Shown here: one piece after another, positions 53,150 to 63,235 of the stretch | Layout of the letters: every line of letters starts with the position of its first letter | Position numbering within the stretch: position 1 is the first letter of the stretch | NCBI GenBank assembly: GCA_963763205.1 | Contig: CAVXNQ010000021.1 | Location: 350,126-414,125, forward strand | Source: DDH964 sp963763205 | GTDB taxonomy: Bacteria > Desulfobacterota > Desulfuromonadia > Desulfuromonadales > DDH964 | Length of the DNA: 64,000 nt | Direction of reading: 5' to 3' | Translations under genes and position numbers: made by a program | The notes under the pieces: generated by a model | The model's input: only the letters and a program-made list of their open reading frames with translations | Told to the model about the DNA's origin: nothing | Database searches by the model: none

Positions 53150-54324
53150 TCAGACGCTCTCGATGAAGAGCAGCCCGGGGTCCTCCAGGTAGCGGGCGAT
53201 GCGGGAGAGGAAGCGGGTCGCCTCCGCGCCGTCGACAACCTGGTGGTCGAAGGTCAGCGAGAGAGCGAGGATGCGGCGGATGCAGATTTCGCCGCCGACC
53301 ACCCAAGGGCGTTCGGCGATGCGCCCACAGCCGAGGATGGCCACGTTGGGGTGGTTGAGGATCGGCGTGGCGAAGCTGCCGCCGAACGCACCGAAGTTGG
53401 TGACGGTGAAGGTGCTGCCGCGCAGCTCCTCGGCGGCGATGCGTCGCTCCCGGGCGCGGGCCGAGAGCTGTTGCAGTTCGCGGGCGATCTGCACCACGCT
53501 CTTGCGCTCGACATGACGGATCACCGGCACCAGCAGCCCCTCGGGGGTATCGACGGCGATGCCGATATGGCAGGCCTTGAACAGGGTGAGTTCCTCTTTA
53601 TCCAGGTCGAGGGCGGCATTGAAGCGCGGGTGTTCGAGCAGGGCGTGCTGGGCGGCCTTGAGGAAGAAAGGAAGGAACGTCAGGTGCCCTCCCTGGTGGA
53701 CCAACTCCGGCTCTTCGCGCAGCTTGAGCTGCCACAGCTCGGTGACGTCCGCCTCTTCCATGGTGGTGGCGCAGGCGGTCAGCTGCTGGGTCTGGCGCAG
53801 GCGCCGGGCGATGGTCCGCCGCAGGCCGCGCAGCGCAAGGCGCTCGGGGGGCGACTCTGGCTCCTCGGCCGGCGCGGCGGCCTGCATCACGTCCTCCCGG
53901 GTAATGCTCCCCCCGGGGCCGCTGCCGCTCAGGCGCGCCAATTCGACGCCGCGCTCACGGGCCAGGACGCGCACCCCCGGCACCGCCTGCACCGGGGCCG
54001 AGGACTCCTCTTCCTGCGGCGCTTCGGGGAGGACGCCGACGATGCCGTAGGAGGGGGGCCGCTCGGCGCCTTGCTTCCGCCGCGGACGGCGGTCTCGAGC
54101 GTCAAAAGTACCGCACCGACCGCCACCGTCTCACCCTCGGCCGCCTGCAGGCTGAGCACCTTTCCGGCCACCGGCGAGGGGAGCTCGACCAGGGCCTTGT
54201 CGGTCTCCACCTCGGCCACCGCCTGGTGCTCGGCAACCACGTCGCCTGCGGCCACCAGCCACTTGTGCAGTTCCGCCTCGGCGATCCCCTCGCCGAGGTC
54301 GGGCAAGCGCAGTTCGTAGGTCAT
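53150..54324 (-). CDS. E2 dihydrolipoamide acyltransferase, frameshifted
   Basis: A ~391-residue core subunit of a 2-oxoacid dehydrogenase complex. One lipoyl domain at the N-terminus (LPDLGEGIAEAELHKWLVAAGD, lipoyl Lys in VETDKALVEL), a peripheral-subunit-binding domain (PGVRVLARERGVELARLSGSGPGGSITREDV) and the catalytic domain ending SLTFDHQVVDGAEATRFL (His-x-x-x-Asp-Gly). The frame changes at the C-run around 54053-54058 (…GSKAPSGPP / SYGIVGVLPEAPQEEE). Encoded after E1beta, 1 base apart. No E3 gene is present here. Confidence 0.92.
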
Positions 54325-54325
54325 T

Positions 54326-55288
54326 TCAATACCTCAGGATGGTTTCGATGGCCCGGGCGATGCGGGCCTCGCTCGGCAGGTTGTGGTCCTCCAGCTTCGG
54401 CAGCGGCGGAATCACGTCGTAGCCCGTGACCCGCAGTACCGGCCCGCGCAGGTCGAGGATGCCCCGTTCGGCCACGGTCGCCGCCAGTTCCGCCCCCCAG
54501 CCGCCGCTGTGCGCCCCCTCGTGGACGATCACCAGCCGGCCGGTCTTGCGCAGCGAAGCGAGGAGCGTCGCCTCGTCGAAAGGGCTCAGGGTCATCAGGT
54601 CGATGACCTCGGCATCAAAAGGTTCGGCGGCCCTGAGGGTCCGCTCCAGCATGCTCCCCCAGGAGACCAGGGTCACGGCGTTTCCCTCCCGGGCGAGGCG
54701 CGCCTTGCCCAGGGGGATGGTGTAATCCTCCTCCGGCACCTCCTCGCGCAGCAGCCGGTAGAGGCGGGTCGGTTCGAGAAACAGGACCGGGTCGGGATCG
54801 CGAATCGCCGCCAGCAGCAGGCCCTTGGCGTGGTAGGGGCTGGCCGGGACCACCACCTTGAGCCCGGGCATGTGGCAGAAGAGCGCCTCGCTGCTCTCCT
54901 CGTGCAGCTCCGGGGCGCGCACCCCGCCGCCGTACGGGGTGCGGATCACCAACGGCGCCGTGTAGCGCCCCCGGGAGCGGGCCCGCAGGCGGGCGGCGTG
55001 GGTGAAGAGCTGATCGAGAGCCGGGTAGAGAAAGCCGAGGAACTGGATCTCGGCCACCGGCCGCAGCCCGTAGGCGGCCATACCGATCGCCGCGCCGACG
55101 ATGGCCGATTCGGCCAGCGGGGTGTCGATCACCCGCGCCGCGCCGAAGCGCTCGAAGAGACCCTCGGTGACGCGGAAGACCCCGCCGTCGCTGCCGACGT
55201 CCTCGCCGAGGATCACCACCCGCTCGTCCCGCGCCAGCTCCAGGGCCAGCGCCTGGTTGAGTGCCTGGACCATGTTAAGCGTCGCCAT
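54326..55288 (-). CDS. 2-oxoacid (pyruvate/branched-chain) dehydrogenase E1 beta subunit
   Basis: A 320-residue thiamine-diphosphate enzyme subunit: MATLNMVQALNQALALELARDERVVILGEDVG, VIDTPLAESAIVGAAIGMAAYGLRPVAEIQF, VIRTPYGGGVRAPELHEESSEALFCHMPGLKVV and VTLVSWGSMLERTLRAAE. It pairs with E1alpha (overlap 14 bases) and E2. Substrate specificity (pyruvate, acetoin or branched-chain 2-oxoacids) cannot be fixed by sequence alone. Confidence 0.93.
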   Translation of the reverse strand: MATLNMVQALNQALALELARDERVVILGEDVGSDGGVFRVTEGLFERFGAARVIDTPLAESAIVGAAIGMAAYGLRPVAEIQFLGFLYPALDQLFTHAARLRARSRGRYTAPLVIRTPYGGGVRAPELHEESSEALFCHMPGLKVVVPASPYHAKGLLLAAIRDPDPVLFLEPTRLYRLLREEVPEEDYTIPLGKARLAREGNAVTLVSWGSMLERTLRAAEPFDAEVIDLMTLSPFDEATLLASLRKTGRLVIVHEGAHSGGWGAELAATVAERGILDLRGPVLRVTGYDVIPPLPKLEDHNLPSEARIARAIETILRY

Positions 55289-56346
55289 CGGCCTCCTCCT
55301 GGCGCTGGCGCCGCTGACGCGGGCTGAGTTCGGCGCAGGTGGAGTCGAAGATCTCCGCCGGCGCCGCGGGCGGCGCCGCCTCGGCCTCGGCCACCGCCGC
55401 GTCGACCAGGCCGCCGGCCTCCTGCAAAAGGGCCGCCTCCCGCTCCTCGCTCCACAAGGAACGGCCGGCCAGAAAGCGCCGCAGCCGCAGCAGCGGGTCG
55501 CGCTCGCGCCAGCTGGTCACCTCCTGTTCGCTGCGGTAGCGGCGGGCGTCGTCGGCGGTGGTGTGGTCGGCCATCCGGTAGGTGTCGCACTCGATGAGGG
55601 TCGGCCCGTCGCCGCTGCGGGCGCGGCGCAGGGCCTCGGCGGTGGCGCGGTAGACGGCGAACAGGTCGTTGCCGTCGACCTGCACCCCGGGGAAGCCGTA
55701 GGCGACGGCCTTCTGCGCCAGGCTCAGGCTGGCGCTCTGGCGGCTGCGGGGGACGGAGATCGCCCACTGGTTGTTCTGGACGATGAAGACCACCGGCAGT
55801 TTGAAGACCCCGGCGAAGTTGAGCCCCTCGTGGAAATCCCCCTTGGAGGTCCCGCCGTCGCCGAGGTAGCAGACCATCACCGCCTTGTCTCCGCGGCTTT
55901 GGGCGGCCAGAGCGGCGCCGACAGCGTGGGGGATGTGGGTGCCGACGGCGATGGAGATGGGAAAGATGTTGAACTCGGTCGGTGCGCAGAGCCCGCGCTC
56001 GTCGCCGGCCCAGTAACGGTAGATCAGGTGCCATGGGATAGCCGAGGGTGATGAAGACCCCCAGCTCGCGGAAGGCGGGAAAAACCCAGTCCTGCGCCTC
56101 CAGGGCCAGGGCGCTGCCGACCTGGGCCGCCTCCTGGCCGAGGATCGAGGGATAGGTGCCGAGCCGTCCCTCGCGCTGCAGGCTCAGCGCCCGCTCGTCG
56201 AAGGTCCGGGCCAGGGTCAAAAGCCGATAGCCGCGCCACAGCGCCGCCTCGTCGAAATCCGGCAGCAATTCGGGGTCGGCGCGTCCCGCGGTATCGAGGA
56301 TTTCCAGGCGGTTTACGGAGAAGGTGGCGAGGGTCGTTTCGGCCAT
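55275..56346 (-). CDS. 2-oxoacid dehydrogenase E1 alpha subunit, frameshifted
   Basis: A ~357-residue subunit. The N-terminal part (YRLLTLARTFDERALSLQREGRLGTYPSILGQEAAQVGSA) and TDP-binding part (VMVCYLGDGGTSKGDFHEGLNFAGVFKLPVVFIVQNNQWAIS; IECDTYRMADHTTADDARRYR) are typical. The frame changes at about 56034, where one extra base turns GYP-WHLIYRYWAGDERGL into an out-of-frame stretch. ATG 56346 starts the conserved N-terminus. First gene of E1alpha-E1beta-E2. Confidence 0.92.
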
Positions 56347-56624
56347 GGGAACCCCTTTCGGCTGTCGCGAATCACATTAAAACTCTAGCCGGAGGGCGGG
56401 GGGTGTCAATGCCGGATTCGTCCCCGCCAGGTCCGGTCAGGCAGCGGACCGGGGTCGGGGTTTCAGGCGGGGCATGATGGGTCGGACGAAAGGAGGAGGG
56501 AGAAACCAAAATGGCTGTGATGGGAGGCGGAAGGGGCCTTCCCCGAAGCATGCAGGGGATTGAGGCGATGACGGGGAAATGTGCTTATCGCCCGGCAGCT
56601 TGGGAACCTCCCCCAAGGCCGGCA

Positions 56625-56966
56625 TTATGACTGGATGATGATTCGGTACTCCGACTGCAGCGAGCAGCGCTGCCGCCCCTCCCCGCTACCGAGCCACCCC
56701 GCGCAGGCAATCTTGCCATGCGCCCTCTCCTCCCCGCTCTGGATCAGTTCCTCAATGAACGGCGCATAGTCAAACCCGCCATCGACGCATTCATCCCGCG
56801 AGCAGTCCAGGCGAAAAGCCGCTGCGGAATCCTGGGTGAAGATAATCTGCTGGTAATTCGGTTCGGCTTCCGAATCGGCCTCTTCGAAGGCCACAAACAG
56901 CATGATTCGGGTGACGTTGGGATACAGTTCGGAGAGTTTCCTGCTGCCGGTTTCGGTGGGGTTCAT
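56625..56966 (-). CDS. Small acidic protein, unknown function
   Basis: A 113-residue protein from ATG 56966 (AAGGAAGG upstream). MNPTETGSRKLSELYPNVTR then IMLFVAFEEADSEAEPNYQQIIFTQDSAAAFRLDCSRDECVDGGFDYAPFIEELIQSGEE. Mixed alpha/beta with four Cys (two in CSRDEC). I do not recognise it. It stands alone between the E1alpha gene and the SPL-family gene. Confidence 0.6.
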   Translation of the reverse strand: MNPTETGSRKLSELYPNVTRIMLFVAFEEADSEAEPNYQQIIFTQDSAAAFRLDCSRDECVDGGFDYAPFIEELIQSGEERAHGKIACAGWLGSGEGRQRCSLQSEYRIIIQS

Positions 56967-57239
56967 GTGACCTTCCTTGCCTGCTCGATTCGGTGGGGCT
57001 GGCGGCCAGGGGCCTGCGCCAGGCGAATAAGCTGGGAATTTGATCGAAATTGATGTTCGAAAAACAATGGTGCTGAACCAGTTCCGGGGGATGTGGTTGC
57101 CTCTGCCACCAGTCGTTAGCAGGCGGCGGGAAATCGCAGAATACCAACCTGCCCCAGCCCTTGAAGGCTTAAAAGGCAAGTCCGGGAGGCTCGACCCGCG
57201 GGGATCCCCCTGAAACGATGGTCGGTGCCGTCATACCGG

Positions 57240-57983
57240 TCAATAGACCAGCTGGCAGTCTATCCCGAACTGCCGGCATTCGGCCACAATTTTGCGACCA
57301 GCACTTTTGAAGTAACGGTCGGTATTTTTATCCTTCCAGCCGTATCGGGCGTAAATCCCGTCGGCATAATGATAATTCATGCGATCGACGATGACGTAGT
57401 CCACCTTCCCCGCGAGCAGCCCGACCAGCTTCTCCGCGTCCGGCAGCAGCGGCGCGATCATAACGTAGGTCCGGATGCCCTGCCGGTGCAGTTCCGCGAC
57501 GGCCCTAAGCCGTTCGCCGACCGGCGGCGCGTGCGGTTCGAAGATGCGCCGGATTTCGTCGTTGGCCGTGGTAATGGAAAGGCCAACATCCAGGTTCTTG
57601 GCCTTCTGGAACAGATCCAGGTCGCGCAGCACGAGGGGGGAGCGGGTCTGGATGGTGACGGGCCAGTCATGTTGGAAGAGGATTTCGAGGCACTGCCTGG
57701 TCAACCGGTAGTGTTCCTCCACCGGTTGGTAGGGGTCGCAGACGCCGCTGACCCAGACTTCCCCCGGCTTCTTCCTCTTAATCTCCCGCCCCAGCAGCTC
57801 CGGCGCATTGATCTTGACGTCGACGAATTCCCCCCAGGGTTCGGTGTGCCCGGTGAACTTCTTCATAAAGCGGGCATAGCAATAGGAGCAGCCATGCTGA
57901 CACCCGACGTAGGGGTTGACGGCATAGTCATAGATCTGCGAGGGGGAGAGAATGGTTTTGGCTTGAGTCTCGGTAATCCGCAT
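57240..57983 (-). CDS. SPL-family radical SAM protein
   Basis: A 247-residue protein with the radical SAM cluster motif in YVGCQHGCSYCYARF (CX3CX2C), followed by VSGVCDPYQPVEEHYRLTRQCLEIL, VTIQTRSPLVLRDLDLF and VGLSITTANDEIRRIFEPHAPPV. These match SPL-type proteins related to spore photoproduct lyase, many of which are not sporulation genes. Complete with start ATG 57983; substrate unknown. Confidence 0.9.
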   Translation of the reverse strand: MRITETQAKTILSPSQIYDYAVNPYVGCQHGCSYCYARFMKKFTGHTEPWGEFVDVKINAPELLGREIKRKKPGEVWVSGVCDPYQPVEEHYRLTRQCLEILFQHDWPVTIQTRSPLVLRDLDLFQKAKNLDVGLSITTANDEIRRIFEPHAPPVGERLRAVAELHRQGIRTYVMIAPLLPDAEKLVGLLAGKVDYVIVDRMNYHYADGIYARYGWKDKNTDRYFKSAGRKIVAECRQFGIDCQLVY

Positions 57984-58430
57984 AGATTTTTTGAGGCGAA
58001 AGTGCGGGGTTGACGGCCCGGTGGCTCATGCTCGGTGGTAACCGTCAAGCATTGGGAACCGGCCCATGCGTGTTTTCAATCCTTCGGCCACTCTCCCGGC
58101 CTTGTTGTCTGCTTCAGGCTTCCTGCTCCAAGGCAGGCTTGCACACCACGTTTCAACTCGGCCGGACTTCCATTGTTGTTGATGAAAGCGTCATGGACCG
58201 GACCAACGCATTCGCTTCTCAAGGAGCTTTTTCGATTTCATTATACCACCAGCAGCTGAACCAAAATATCAATTACACCTCATCAACACTTCGATTTTGT
58301 GCGGTTTTCAAACATTTACAGTCGTCAAGGGTGAACACGAAGAGGACAGGTTGTATTAAGTAAGACATCCCCAGAACATCTGCCAAACTCTACCGGGCCC
58401 CCCTCACCGTCGCCAGTCGGTGCCGCCACG
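57984..58430. other. ~450-base gap, AT-rich, no supported gene
   Basis: Includes an AT-rich section (58220-58360). The longest frames lack ribosome sites and recognisable motifs. I see no RNA gene or repeat here. Confidence 0.5.
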
Positions 58431-58466
58431 AAAAAAGGCCGGGGCGTTGTACGCCTCCGACCTTTT
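58431..58466 (-). terminator. Bidirectional terminator after the membrane-protein gene
   Basis: Stem GGTCGGAGGCG/CGCCCCGGCC with loop TACAA; flanked on the minus-strand 3' side by TTTTTT and on the plus-strand side by TTTTGCTTTT. Confidence 0.8.
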
Positions 58467-58543
58467 GCTTTTCTGGAAATACGCCCTTGCTTCTTGTCTT
58501 GTGATTATCCAAACAAGGTCCCCCTCGTATCTCCCGGGGGAAG

Positions 58544-59686
58544 TCAAGAAAGTTTAAATGTTGAGCCAACCCCCATCGCCTCCTCCTTAGTCAGGAACTG
58601 CCCCCTTCTGTTCTCTTCCTGGGAAGCAAGGAGAAATGAGTTTCGGGTGTCGCGCACGATTCGTATGATTTTCTTCAATCCGAAACCGCCGAATCGGATG
58701 CTGGAGGGCACATCGGGGAGATCGGACCGGATTTCGAAGCCCATGCTGAAAAAGCCGACTTTATCGGAAACATCTGCCATTTTTCCATAGGGAACCAGGA
58801 ACCGGTGGAACATGACCCGCACTTCGAGGGCATCCCCGTAGACCATGAGCCTGAAAAACGGCCACGACCCATGAAAGAGGAAGATGGAGCCGCCCCCCGT
58901 AAAGGCTGCCACCAATTTCCTGTCTTGCTGAAAGGGAGAGGGAAAATAATTGAACAGGGGCGGGCCCAGGAAGATAAACAGAAAGACAAATGGAACGAAA
59001 AGCTCAATCGCCTTCTGCCCCGCATAGCTCTGCCCGACCAACATCAGCAACAGCGGTACGGCAATCAACAGGGCAAATGTCCCCGTGATGCCGAAGGGAA
59101 ACGGCGAGTCCTTGTACCTGGTCTCGGCCTGGTGCGCGAAGTTCTCGCCATTCATTCTCTCGGCAAGATTGCAGGATATCTGCTCCGGATTGTAACGGGC
59201 CGGGTTGTATTGGTCCTCTTTGGTCGGCAGGCGCCCCAGATACCGGATTCCGAAAAATGCCGGCAGTGCGAATTGAGCCATGCCGACGGCGAAGAAAAGA
59301 TAAAGGACGATCCGGAACGGACCTTCAGGGCCGGGAAAGCGAGCAATCCCAGGCAGCATTACCAGAACGGGGAAAAGATTGATTGCCCCCAGGAGCAAAG
59401 CGACCGCAACCTGCCCCGTCTTCTTCCCCCAAGGCTCCATTTCCCGGATTCCACGCGAGGACAGAAGAAACAGCACGCCGATGATCGTGAAGCTGATCAG
59501 CGCGAGGTATGGGTAGGAGGGAGGAAAGTGGAAACCAGCTTCTTTGAACGGGGCGGTTCGGGGAAGAATGAAATTCCACAATCCCCCGAAAATGCATCCC
59601 CAGCCGAAGAACTTCATGGTCTTGGCGGCTTTGTTTACGTTCGGCTCGCCCGTCTTCAGCTCACGCACCAAATCAAAAAAGCTCAT
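58544..59686 (-). CDS. Multi-span membrane protein, unknown function
   Basis: A ~380-residue protein with about six hydrophobic segments (FFGWGCIFGGLWNFIL, YPYLALISFTIIGVLFLL, QVAVALLLGAINLFPVLVML, FRIVLYLFFAVGMAQFALPAFF, FALLIAVPLLLMLVG, FVPFVFLFIFLGPPLF), a soluble middle loop (TKEDQYNPARYNPEQISCNLAERMN) and a C-terminal soluble domain (FHRFLVPYGKMADVSDKVGFFSMGFEIRSDL) resembling a PH-like fold. I use ATG 59686; a TTG at 59785 adds 33 residues without support. No family recognised. Confidence 0.6.
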   Translation of the reverse strand: MSFFDLVRELKTGEPNVNKAAKTMKFFGWGCIFGGLWNFILPRTAPFKEAGFHFPPSYPYLALISFTIIGVLFLLSSRGIREMEPWGKKTGQVAVALLLGAINLFPVLVMLPGIARFPGPEGPFRIVLYLFFAVGMAQFALPAFFGIRYLGRLPTKEDQYNPARYNPEQISCNLAERMNGENFAHQAETRYKDSPFPFGITGTFALLIAVPLLLMLVGQSYAGQKAIELFVPFVFLFIFLGPPLFNYFPSPFQQDRKLVAAFTGGGSIFLFHGSWPFFRLMVYGDALEVRVMFHRFLVPYGKMADVSDKVGFFSMGFEIRSDLPDVPSSIRFGGFGLKKIIRIVRDTRNSFLLASQEENRRGQFLTKEEAMGVGSTFKLS

Positions 59687-59894
59687 ATGGGCCTTTCCCG
59701 CAAGGGTCCGCTGTTTCGGGTGCTCCGGAGAGAAGAGAAATCCGCCATCCGCCATCCTCGCTTTTCTCACGAAGAAATTAAGCAAGCCGTCCCCGGAATT
59801 GTCCCCAAAGCTAAATTCTGCCTATCAAATCAAGCATCTTTTCACGTGTTTTCAGTTGGTTAACTTGGTCCGATCCCAGCACTTTTAGCGGCAA

Positions 59895-60412
59895 ATGTCC
59901 AAATGTCAATCCTGACCCGACAGGCTTGTTCTCCGCCCAGCATAGATACCGGTTATCGCCGTCTTTACTGCCCACGTCGTGAACCACCAAGGGGCTGGCT
60001 AACAACCACGAGTCCTGAAACAACCATTTGGGCACGGCCTGGTACCGAAGGTTTTCTGGTCCGCGAAAAGCGGAAAGGGCTGTTGAGCTTCTATGACCTC
60101 CACAACCGCCTTGATCCTGATGGGTGACTGGTGCAGCGAAGGCTGACATCGAAGCAGAGAGAAATATCGGCAATGGTAAGGATGTCGGTGACTGAACGCA
60201 GCAAAGCATGAAAACCACAATCTCATGCTCCGGGAATGTTTTTGCCCTTGACGGACAGCCTTTTAATGGGCGACCCCGAAGCCCGCCCCTGGCCGTTATG
60301 TGATAAATAGCTCCTTCGTATTCGATTCGTAGTTGACGTGCCATTTCCCCCTCCTGACAGCATCAAGTCCTCTGTAATTTGTCCAATGTCCAGGTTTGAC
60401 CCCACTTGGTTG
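59895..60412 (-). mobile_element. Degraded REP-RAYT element
   Basis: At 60285-60344 the minus strand starts MARQLRIEYEGAIYHITARG, the conserved N-terminus of REP-associated tyrosine transposases (Y1/HUH family), and then loses all homology. It is preceded by GGGTCAAACCTGGACATTGG (near 60400) and followed by the related GGGTCAGGATTGACATTTGG (near 59925), which look like REP ends of one element. The interior is decayed, and no HUH motif remains. It interrupts the 3' end of the DUF5677 gene. Confidence 0.65.
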
Positions 60413-60781
60413 CCATAAATCAGGTTTTTTGGCAATTATATCCATGTATATGTTTTGGTCTTTTTGGGCCGCATTCAAAAATTTAAAACTCTCTTCCAAA
60501 AAACTAATTTCCAATGAGTAACCATATTTTGGATCTTGAGTTAAATTTTCCAGATCGACATGAGCCTCCAATAAGCTTCTTTCAATAATCGGAATTGTCG
60601 AATAATACTCTGATAAATATAGTGGCTTTAAACTGCTTGCTAATTCGAGAACTGAACCATACAAAGCCACTGCATGTAAGTGCAGAGGATGCTCTGCATC
60701 AAAATTAAAACCAGTAGCTAGGTCGAGTAGCTTTTTGAGAAGCTCATCGTAAAATGCAAAGACGATGTTAAATTTTTCCAT
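60412..60781 (-). pseudogene. DUF5677-like gene truncated at its 3' end
   Basis: A ~120-residue N-terminal fragment from ATG 60781: MEKFNIVFAFYDELLKKLLD, LHAVALYGSVLELASSLKPL, TIPIIERSLLEAHVDLENL and SFLEESFKFLNAA. The long helical pattern and LLEAHVDLENLTQDP fit DUF5677 (HEPN-like helical) proteins. After …IIAKKPDLWQ the reading frame runs into the RAYT leader, so the C-terminus is lost. Base composition is much more AT-rich than the chromosome, a sign of transfer, and its start abuts an attC-like site. Confidence 0.65.
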
Positions 60782-60792
60782 AATATTTAAAG

Positions 60793-60850
60793 GTATAACG
60801 CTTGAGCTCAGCCGCGGCCGGAGGCCGTCGGCTGAAACGAAGGGTTCAAG
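60793..60850 (+). other. Integron attC-like recombination site
   Basis: GTATAACGCTTGAGCTCAGC … GTCGGCTGAAACGAAGG-GTTCAAG, 58 bases, follows the attC plan: R'' box ending AAC, L'' TTGAGCTCAGCCG, a variable GC-rich middle, L' CGGCTGAAACGAA, and R' beginning GTT. It matches the widely known aadA1-type attC (…TAACGCTTGAGTTAAGCCGC… GTCGGCTTGAACGAATTGTTAG…) at most positions by memory. It starts 12 bases from the start of the AT-rich DUF5677 gene. Confidence 0.7.
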
Positions 60851-61020
60851 TAAGCCGCTTCGCGGCAGAAGTTCCTAAATTCAATACCTTGCCTTCCTAA
60901 GCATCCTTCCAAATCCCTCTTCTTGCCGAAAAAAGCTTTCCGTACCAGCCGATCATCTGCTTTTCCTAACCACAAGCCGTATCCCGCGGCGAAACCTCAA
61001 CTGTGGAAAGGAGATCCACG

Positions 61021-61803
61021 ATGACCGACTGGTACGAAAAATCGATGCGTGCCCTGCAACTGGCCGGCAAGGGGGAACGCACCCAGCAGGCTTACACGCG
61101 ATCCGTGCGCAAGCTGCTGGAGTTCTTCGACAAGTCTCCGGAGCTGATCCGGAGACGGAGCTTCAGGACTATTTCCTGCACCGTCGCAACATCGACGAGT
61201 GGTCGCCGAACACCATGCGCATCGCCCATGCGGGGATTCGCTTTTTCTTCACCCATGTCCTTGAGCGCAACTGGCGGATTTTGACTATCTGGGCGCCCAG
61301 AAGGAGTTCCGCCTGCCGACGGTCCTCAGCCGCGAGGAGGTGCGCGGGTGCTCGTTGCGTCTACACCTTCCACAACCGCGCCTATCTCTCCACCGTCTAT
61401 GCCTGCGGCCTGCGCCTGCAGGAGGCGCTGCATCTGGAAACCTCCGATATCGACAGCGACCGGATGATGCTCCACGTCCACCGGGGCAAGGGGGCCAGGG
61501 ACCGCTATGTGCCGCTGCCGGTCAAGGCGCTGCCGCTGCTGCGCGCGTACTGGAAGACCCACCGGCATCCGCGCCTGCTCTTCCCGGCCCTGGGCCGCAA
61601 CGGCAAGAACGAGCCAAATCCCGTATCCCATGGCGATCAGCAGTGTGCAGGGGGCCATGAAAAATGCCGTGCGCGAGGCGGGCATCCACAAGAAGAGCGT
61701 GAGGATTCACACCCTGCGCCACTCCTACGCCACCCACCTGTTGGAGGAGGGGGTGAACCTTCGGGTTATCCAGCGCTATCTGGGCCATGCCTCCATCATT
61801 TGG
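61021..61803 (+). pseudogene. Decayed tyrosine recombinase, truncated before the catalytic Tyr
   Basis: Begins at ATG 61021 (AAGGAGA upstream): MTDWYEKSMRALQLAGKGER then TQQAYTRSVRKLLEFFDKS, followed in shifted frames by ELQDYFLHRRNIDEWSPNT, HAGIRFFFTHVLERNW, FRLPTVLSREEV, CGLRLQEALHLETSDIDSD (active-site Arg), RGKGARDRYVPLPVKALP and HTLRHSYATHLLEEGVNLR (HxxR) … RYLGHASI. At least four frame changes occur. It stops just before the conserved Y-x-H. It is of the site-specific integrase type often paired with IS91-like elements; I see none of the extra domain of integron IntI. Confidence 0.8.
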
Positions 61804-61824
61804 TCATTGGGATTTTAAAAGCCG

Positions 61825-63235
61825 ATGGGATTTTGGGAGATTACAAAAAAGACCTGAAGCTGCTGATGCGGGATCGGCGGACGACGGTCATTCTGGTGGG
61901 GCTGCCTTTGGCGTTCATCACCATCATCGGCCTGACCACCGGCAAGCTGCTGGGCTGGAAACGGTCCAACCAGATGCTGCGGATCGGCTTTGTGGATGAT
62001 GTGGATTACCTCAGCATCCAGACCGACTTCGACGACCCGAACCTCGACGCTGCTGCGCGGACCCTGCGCGAAAAACCTGGTCACCAAGATCGTCAACGGC
62101 CTGCAGGCAGGCCAAGGCGTCGAGGTCTTTCCCGCCCAGAGCCCCGAGATGCTCCGGCGGATGCTCGACGGCCAGGCCGAGGAGGAAGTCAACGCCGGCC
62201 TCGTTTTCGGCCCGAAGTTTTACGAGAAGGCCTCGGAACTCACCGCGACCGACGTGCTTTCGCCTTCGGGCGGGAAACTCCAAGAGGGACTGAAGTCACT
62301 CGACATCGAGCTAATGAGCGATCGCCCGGAATCCAGCACGTCCACGGTGATCGAACGCCTGGTGTATAGTCAAACCCTGGCCTACGTTGCCCCGATGGTG
62401 ATTTGCAAAAGCGGGTGCTGGCGGTGCGGATTGAGGAAACTTGCAAAGAACTCAACGACGAGGGCTTTCGGCCCCCGATCGAGCTTGAGCCTGTCGAAGA
62501 GGAAGCCGGCCAGGCGGACGGCAGGCTCTATGATGAACTGGTCCCCGGCTGGACGGTGATGTTTGTGTTCTTTCTCGTCAACATCATGGCCCGCTCGTTC
62601 ATTCACGAGCGCGGCACCTGGGCACCTTGAACCGCCTGCGAATCGCCCCGGTTTCGCCCACCGGCGTGATGTTCGGCAAAACCGTGCCCTTCTTTATCGT
62701 CTCGGTGGTGCAGACGTTGCTGTTGTTCCTCGCGGGGCGGATGTTGTTCGGGATGTCCTGGGGCACGGAGCCTTGGCTCTTGATTCCGGTGATCTTCGCC
62801 ACCTCGATGTCGGCGACCACGCTGGGGCTGATGGTTGCCACCGTCGTCAAGACCGATTCGCAAGTCTCGGCCTACGCCACGTCCGTGATGATTGTGATGG
62901 CAGGGATCAGCGGGTGCTTTCTGCCGCGGGACTGGCTGCCGGACATGATGAAAACCATCAGCCTCGGCACGCCTCACGCCTGGGCACTCATGGCTTACCG
63001 GGAAATCCTCACCACGGAACACCCGCGGCTGGGCGAGGTCTTTCAATACTGCAGCGTCCTGGCCGGATTCTCCGCCGTGTACTTTCTCTTCGGAGCCTGG
63101 CGGTTCCGGCCACCTCGATTAGGACGCGGATCGGGTTTTACTGCGAAGTTTGCTTATCGCCTTGGGCGTAACGCGACGTTTGTTGCATCGAAACCCAGGG
63201 TGGCGCGGCTGTGCCGCCGACTCTGGGTTTTGTGA
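61825..63235 (+). CDS. ABC-2 type transporter permease, several frameshifts, atypical for the window
   Basis: The likely N-terminus is ATG 61825 (MGFWEITKKDLKLLMRDRR) with one base missing in an A-run near 61848. Then TVILVGLPLAFITIIGLTTGKLLGWK, a soluble part (VDDVDYLSIQTDFDDPNLDAAARTL, AEEEVNAGLVFGPKFYEKASELT), and a membrane part (PGWTVMFVFFLVNIMARSFIHERGTGTLNRLRIAPVSP, KTVPFFIVSVVQTLLLFLAGRMLF, TSMSATTLGLMVATVVKTDSQVSAYA). Further frame changes near 62072, 62405 and 62615. The conserved end is about 63118 (FLFGAWRFR). Exports an unknown substrate with an ABC ATPase not seen here. The style resembles planctomycete proteins. Confidence 0.7.
63191..63230. repeat. Inverted repeat AAACCCAG/CTGGGTTT hairpin
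   Basis: AAACCCAGGGTGGCGCGGC/ (63191-63209) and its approximate inverse GCCGCCGACTCTGGGTTT form a hairpin after the permease. Hairpins with AACCCAGGGTGG/CCCTGGGTT ends are common between planctomycete genes (memory-based). Confidence 0.55.

Noticed and set aside
57984..58363. Plus-strand frames of 74-117 codons in the gap after the SPL gene
   Set aside because: No ribosome site, unusual composition, mutually overlapping frames; no domain recognised.
61021..61803. Integron integrase IntI partner for the attC-like site
   Set aside because: The recombinase lacks the IntI-specific extra segment and matches the IS91-associated integrase type; it is also decayed.
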